Below, piece by piece: positions 60,252 to 64,000 of a stretch of 64,000 bases of DNA. Under the pieces are notes generated by a model, which saw only the letters and a program-made list of their open reading frames with translations, did not search any database and was not told the DNA's origin. Both the position numbers and the translations under genes were made by a program. This stretch comes from RHKX01 sp963743875 (GTDB lineage: Bacteria; Actinomycetota; Thermoleophilia; Solirubrobacterales; 70-9): the NCBI GenBank assembly GCA_963743875.1, contig CAVURM010000001.1, positions 1,178,001 through 1,242,000 of the forward strand. The letters run 5' to 3'. Within the stretch, counting starts at the first letter, position 1. Each line of letters begins with the position of its first letter.

Positions 60252-61079
60252 ATGGGACTTCTCGACGGCAAGGCGGCGATCATCACGGGCTCGGCCCGGG
60301 GTATTGGCAGGGCGACGGCGGAGCTGTTCGTCGCCCAGGGCGCAAAGGTCCTGATCAACGACATCGACGGCGATGTCGCGGAGCAGGCCGCGAGCGAGAT
60401 CGACGGTGAGACGGCCGTCTTCAGCGGCGACCTGACCGAGCCCGACACGGCCGACAAGCTCGTGGCGGCCGCCATCGACGCCTTCGGGTCGGTCGACTGT
60501 GTGGTCAACAACGCCGGCTACACCTGGGACGGGGTCGTCCATCGGATGACCGACGAGCAGTTTCAGGCGATGCTCGACATCCACACCGTCGTCCCCTTCC
60601 GCGTGATCCGTGCGCTCGCTCCCGCCTGGCGTGAGGCTGCCAAGGCCGAGCAGGCCGAGGGCAGGGAGGTGTTCCGCAAGATCGTCAACATCTCGTCGGT
60701 ATCGGGCACGATGGGCAACGCCGGTCAGGCCAACTACGCCTCGGCGAAGGCCGGGGTCACCGGTCTGACGAAGGCCGTCGCCAAGGAGTGGGGTCAGTTC
60801 AAGATCAACTGCAACGCGATCGCGTTCGGCTTCGTCGAGACGCGCCTCACGGCCGCCAAGGAGAACGCCGGCGAGATCGAGCGTGAGGGCGAGAAGATCG
60901 AGCTCGGCATCCCCGAGCAGATGCGCCAGATGGGGAAGATGATGATCCCGCTCGGCCGCGCCGCTCAGCCGGAGGAGGCGGCCGGGCCGGTCATGCTGCT
61001 GTGCTCCGACTACGCCAACTACATCCACGGCCAGGTCATCAACGTGACCGGCGGCCAGTTCACGGGGATGTATTCGTAG
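60252..61079 (+). CDS. SDR, 3-oxoacyl-ACP reductase-like (FabG-like)
   Basis: 275 residues from ATG 60252, which follows AGGAGC. Cofactor motif TGSARGIG at residues 12-19, CVVNNAGYTWDG, NISSVSGTMG, and active-site YASAK. Typical classical SDR. The C-terminal QMRQMGKMMIPLGRAAQPEEA and NVTGGQFTG match FabG-type reductases that reduce 3-oxoacyl-thioesters. It is near acyl-CoA dehydrogenases and GNAT, and is followed by a repeat and a convergent MFS gene. Confidence 0.9.
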   Translation: MGLLDGKAAIITGSARGIGRATAELFVAQGAKVLINDIDGDVAEQAASEIDGETAVFSGDLTEPDTADKLVAAAIDAFGSVDCVVNNAGYTWDGVVHRMTDEQFQAMLDIHTVVPFRVIRALAPAWREAAKAEQAEGREVFRKIVNISSVSGTMGNAGQANYASAKAGVTGLTKAVAKEWGQFKINCNAIAFGFVETRLTAAKENAGEIEREGEKIELGIPEQMRQMGKMMIPLGRAAQPEEAAGPVMLLCSDYANYIHGQVINVTGGQFTGMYS

Positions 61080-61084
61080 GTGGC

Positions 61085-61290
61085 GTCTTGTCCCTCGGTG
61101 GGGGTGACCTGCCGAGGGACGCTTGCCGTTGGGCGTGGCCTTCGAGGAAGTCGCCGGCAGGCGAAGTTGGTTGGGTCTGGGGAGGGAGGGCTTGAGCGCT
61201 TGCCCACCGATCACCCGCCCACCGAGAAACCCAGGATCAGTGAATGGGGTTACTCCGAGATATCGGAGAAATCCCATTCACTGGCATTCG
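61085..61290 (-). repeat. Composite intergenic repeat, copy 4 (diverged, lacking M1)
   Basis: On the minus strand, an M2-like block (about 61095-61225; plus-strand GCGAAGTTGGTTGGGTCTGG and CCGATCACCCGCCCACCGAG) next to a long hairpin at 61238-61283. The order and the orientation match copy 2, but M1 is missing and a pair of tandem 79-bp units lies where it would be. It separates two convergent genes. Confidence 0.65.
61238..61283 (+). other. Long stem-loop beside repeat copy 4
   Basis: 21-bp stem, CAGTGAATGGGGTTACTCCG plus A, paired with TCGGAGAAATCCCATTCACT plus G; loop GATA. Two non-Watson-Crick positions: one G-U wobble and one A-A. Its sequence is unrelated to the stem-loops of the other copies, although it occupies the same place next to M2. 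Confidence 0.72.
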
Positions 61291-61307
61291 CCGCACCCAA
61301 TGCCGAC

Positions 61308-61465
61308 CTGACGCCCCTGCCGAGCGGTAACACCGCGCCGGCCGACCGGACCGGACGCGAAGCGGAGGATCCGGTCGGAGTTATCTCTGACGCCCTTGCC
61401 GAGCGGTAACACCGCGCCGCCCGACCGGACCGGACGCGCAGCGGAGGATCCGGTCGGAGTTATTC
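61308..61465. repeat. Two tandem 79-bp units containing hairpins
   Basis: Unit 1 starts at 61308 and unit 2 at 61387, about 95% alike by eye; each holds GCCGAGCGGTAACACCGCGC and an inverted repeat CCGACCGGA/TCCGGTCGG. The second unit runs into the stop codon of the MFS gene. Lying between convergent genes, the hairpins may act as terminators. Confidence 0.75.
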
Positions 61466-63016
61466 GGTTATCTCCGCATCCGGAGGTTTGCCGGCCGGGA
61501 GGCGGACCAACGTGATCAGGAAGGCCAGGGCCATCGCGATCGCCATGCCGTAGAAGATCGTCTGGGTGGAGTGGGCGAAGGCATCCTGAACCGCAGCGAA
61601 GATCTCCTGGGCCTTCTCGCCGCTGTCGGAGACGGCGCTCGCGGGCTCACCGCCGCCGTTCCCGGTCAGCGATGCCGCGATCCCGTCGGCCTGGGACTTG
61701 CTCAGGCCCAGGTCTCCGCCGACGAGACGATCCTCGAGGTTCGCCTTGTTCTGCGAGATCAGGATCGTCCCGAGGATCGCCAGGCCGACGCTGGCGCCGA
61801 CGTTGCGCGCCGTCTGGGTGATTCCCGTGACCTCCCCGTAGCTCGTGTCCGGTGCGCGGTTGAGGGCGTCGGTGGTGATCGGGCCGAGGACGAAGCCGGT
61901 TCCGGCACCCGCGATCATGATCCGCCACCACTGGTTCCAGTCCTCGCCGGAAACCAGGTCCGGCATCGACCTCCCCCAGAGGACGAAGCCGACCGCCGCG
62001 AGGGCGCAACCGACCAGCACCGACGGTCGGGCGCCGACCTTGTCGAGGATCCGCCCGCCCCACTGGGCCGCGATCACGTAGCCGCCGAAGAAGATTCCGA
62101 TGTAGAGCCCGGCGTTGCTGGCGCTGAATCCGAGTGAGATCTGCGAATACATGCTGGCGAAGAGGAACATCGGCACGAATGCGATCGAGATCAGGAAGAG
62201 GATCAGGTTGTCGGCGGCGAAGGCCTTGTTGGCGAAGATCCGAACCTGCATCAGCGGATGCTCGGGGGTGTTCAGCTCGACCCGGATGAAGGTGTAGATC
62301 AGGATCAGGCCGGCAACGATCGCGCCGATCGTGGCCGGGCTGCCCCAGCCCCAATCGCCGGCCTGTTGCAGGCCAAGTACGAGGAGGCCGATCCCGCCGG
62401 CGGCGAGGATCGCGCCCTTGACGTCAAGCGGTGCGGGGCGGCGGGTGTCGTCGGGCTTCGCCAGCAGCGTCAGGATGATCGCCACGATCGCGACCGGAAC
62501 GTTGATCCAGAAGATCGAGCGCCAGGTGACCTCGATCAGAAAACCGCCGGCCAGCGGACCGAGGGCAGTCATGCCGCCGGCGATCCCGAAGAAGATGGCC
62601 ATCGCCTTGCCACGCTCGTCCTGGGGATAGGAGGCGACGACGATCGCGAGGGCGGCGGGGAACATGAACGCCGCACCGGCACCCTGAACGACGCGGAAGA
62701 AGATGAGCCAGGGCTCCGCGAGCGAGCCCTCGGGGGTGGCGCCGCACATCGCCGAGGCGCCGGCGAAGACGCTGATCCCGATCAGAACCATGCGCTTGTG
62801 GCCCCAGATGTCGGCGATCCGGCCGCCGAGCGCGAACAGCGCCGCGAGCGAGACCAGGTAAGCGTTGATGACCCACTGCACGGCGGACTCGCTGAGATGA
62901 AGGTCCTTCTGCAGCTCCGGAACCGCGATCGCGACGATCGTCTGATCGATGAAGGTCATCGCGACCGCGCAGATCATCGCGGCCAAAGCGAGCCTCTTGT
63001 TGGTTCCCGGGTTCAT
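61460..63016 (-). CDS. MFS exporter, DHA2/EmrB type (14 helices)
   Basis: 518 residues with about fourteen hydrophobic helices. The A-motif-like GGRIADIWGHKRMVLIG segment and FIDQTIVAIAVPELQKDLHL at the N-terminus match the EmrB/QacA group, which exports drugs or hydrophobic compounds by proton antiport. Start ATG 63016; divergent from the SGNH lipoprotein. Substrate not deducible. Confidence 0.9.
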   Translation of the reverse strand: MNPGTNKRLALAAMICAVAMTFIDQTIVAIAVPELQKDLHLSESAVQWVINAYLVSLAALFALGGRIADIWGHKRMVLIGISVFAGASAMCGATPEGSLAEPWLIFFRVVQGAGAAFMFPAALAIVVASYPQDERGKAMAIFFGIAGGMTALGPLAGGFLIEVTWRSIFWINVPVAIVAIILTLLAKPDDTRRPAPLDVKGAILAAGGIGLLVLGLQQAGDWGWGSPATIGAIVAGLILIYTFIRVELNTPEHPLMQVRIFANKAFAADNLILFLISIAFVPMFLFASMYSQISLGFSASNAGLYIGIFFGGYVIAAQWGGRILDKVGARPSVLVGCALAAVGFVLWGRSMPDLVSGEDWNQWWRIMIAGAGTGFVLGPITTDALNRAPDTSYGEVTGITQTARNVGASVGLAILGTILISQNKANLEDRLVGGDLGLSKSQADGIAASLTGNGGGEPASAVSDSGEKAQEIFAAVQDAFAHSTQTIFYGMAIAMALAFLITLVRLPAGKPPDAEITE

Positions 63017-63094
63017 CGAATCCTCCGTGGAGACGTACGCCCCGACATCCGCAGGACGAGCAACTACGTTGCGTTCCGTGAGAGTTCATTGGTA

Positions 63095-63826
63095 ATGCGA
63101 GAAATCCTGCTCATCCCGATCACCCTCGCGGCGGCGGCAATCCTGTCCGGCTGCGGCGGCGGCGATCGGTCCGCCGCCGAACCGACGGCCTCGACCGAGC
63201 AGGCAACGGCTTCGATTCTCGTCGCCGCCCTCGGAGACTCGATCACGGCGGGCGCGCCGATCTGGGACCCGGACGCGGCGATCAGAGCACAGATCGGTGC
63301 GGCCGCCGACGAGCGGAGCCAGTACCAGTACTGGGCGGCCGCGGCCGATCCACGTCTCGAATTCCGCAACTGCGGCATCTCCGGCGAGCGCACCGACCAG
63401 ATCGCGATCCGGCTGGGTCGCTGCGCAGCCGGCGCGGACGCGCTGATCATCCAGGGCGGGATCAACGACATCGCCCAGGGCCGACCGGTTGACGCCGCCG
63501 CCGCCGACCTGCGGGCGATGGTCGAGGCCGGCAAGGAGATGGGGCTCCCGGTGGCGCTGACCGACGTGCTGCCGTGGAACAACGGTCACCCGCGGGCCGA
63601 CGCGTCGGTCGAGGAACTCAATGCCGCGATCGAGCTGATCGGACGCGAGGAGGGCGTCCGGATCCTGGCCTTCCATGACACCCTCGAGGACCCCGACGAG
63701 CCTGGAGTGATGAAGGCCGAGTGGACGATCGACGGCAATCATCCGTCGATCGCCGGCTACAGGCTGCTCGGCGAGCAGGCCTTTGAGCTGCCGTCGGGCC
63801 CTGAGCACCCGTCGTCGGCCCCCTAA
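63095..63826 (+). CDS. SGNH/GDSL hydrolase lipoprotein
   Basis: 243 residues from ATG 63095. Signal peptide MREILLIPITLAAAAILSGC with the lipidated Cys at residue 20, then an acidic linker. SGNH blocks: ALGDSITAG with catalytic Ser49, NCGISGERTDQIA, QGGINDIA, and DGNHPSIAGY with the Asp and His. It would be an esterase or lipase at the outer face of the membrane. Its stop overlaps the stop of the convergent SDR by 3 bp. Confidence 0.9.
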   Translation: MREILLIPITLAAAAILSGCGGGDRSAAEPTASTEQATASILVAALGDSITAGAPIWDPDAAIRAQIGAAADERSQYQYWAAAADPRLEFRNCGISGERTDQIAIRLGRCAAGADALIIQGGINDIAQGRPVDAAAADLRAMVEAGKEMGLPVALTDVLPWNNGHPRADASVEELNAAIELIGREEGVRILAFHDTLEDPDEPGVMKAEWTIDGNHPSIAGYRLLGEQAFELPSGPEHPSSAP

Positions 63827-64000
63827 CGCCGCTCCTCGGCTGGTGGCTCGCCGGACTCGCCCATCTGCATCTGCGGCGGCCAGCTGCCGAACCAGTTGTC
63901 GCGGGCGCCGTCAATGGTCAGGACGGCCCCGCTGAAGAAGTCCCCCGCGGGGCTGGCGAGGTATGCGATCAGCCAGGCCATCTCCTCGGGTCGACCCAGT
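63823..64000 (-). CDS. Short-chain dehydrogenase, C-terminal end (cut by window end)
   Basis: The minus strand reads LGRPEEMAWLIAYLASPAGD then FFSGAVLTIDGARDNWFGSW to PPQMQMGESGEPPAEERR and stop. The LGRPEEM and SGAVLTIDGA elements match the C-terminal end of classical SDR enzymes. The start is beyond the window. Overlaps the end of the SGNH gene, convergent. Confidence 0.8.
   Translation of the reverse strand, partial: LGRPEEMAWLIAYLASPAGDFFSGAVLTIDGARDNWFGSWPPQMQMGESGEPPAEERR

Overview
The window is about 64 kb of very GC-rich, densely coded DNA with many GTG and TTG starts, frequent 1-4 bp stop/start overlaps and long antisense shadow frames. Gene content points to an actinobacterium, most likely class Thermoleophilia (Solirubrobacterales/Gaiellales type): an actinobacterial integration-host-factor-like protein, HemQ, an FprA-type ferredoxin reductase, MlaE-type permeases, DUF3618/holin-X/DUF4235-like small membrane proteins, KstR/FadR-type TetR regulators and a fatty-acid or CoA-ester rich gene set. 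The class assignment is inference; no rRNA or tRNA gene was seen.

Layout. 0-3.1 kb: end of an ammonium transporter, a PII protein lacking the usual modified tyrosine, and two tandem S51 (peptidase E-like) peptidases. 3.1-6.7 kb: a coiled-coil protein, a small membrane protein and a MoxR ATPase/VWA (CoxD/CoxE-like) pair. 6.8-9.5 kb: a TPP riboswitch driving a thiamine-precursor ABC importer. 9.5-18.2 kb: a DNA glycosylase, an alpha-oxoamine synthase, an IHF-like protein, several conserved unknowns, a B3/4-domain protein, a thioredoxin-like protein and an MMPL transporter. 18.6-21.2 kb: an Mla/MCE-type ABC importer (two permeases, one ATPase, no MCE protein). 21.3-25.7 kb: a lipoprotein and two PQQ-type sugar dehydrogenases, one with a duplicated domain. 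26.4-31.6 kb: a ferritin-like protein, an alpha/beta hydrolase and metH under a SAM-I riboswitch. 31.8-36.1 kb: a glycosyltransferase-flippase fusion with a large membrane protein. 36.1-42.9 kb: a heme, redox and Fe-S group (HemQ, FprA, BolA, CGFS glutaredoxin, A-type Fe-S carrier) interrupted by a PAS-GAF-PAS-GGDEF-EAL protein. 43-53 kb: an epimerase, DegV, three small membrane proteins, a TetR/nitrilase operon and a MaoC, enoyl-CoA hydratase, BKACE, MerR operon preceded by a GGDEF-HD-GYP protein. 53-64 kb: P450, two acyl-CoA dehydrogenases, a two-component pair, MscL, FabG-like SDR, an MFS exporter and an SGNH lipoprotein.

The least explained part is intergenic. Four copies of a composite repeat (near 18.3, 26.1, 41.6 and 61.1 kb) have conserved flanks around a stem-loop; two copies (18.3, 41.6 kb) share essentially the same stem-loop and the other two carry unrelated ones. 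Two further hairpins of about 30 bp (31.66 and 41.97 kb) share a nearly identical 26-nt apical cap but have unrelated stems whose mismatches are almost all G-U wobbles. These look like structured RNA or mobile hairpin families and are my main candidates for something undescribed.

Caution: about eleven single-base frameshifts interrupt eight otherwise intact conserved genes. The pattern (mostly one extra G or C in a GC run) looks like sequencing or assembly error more than decay, so these genes are annotated as full length with the break noted.
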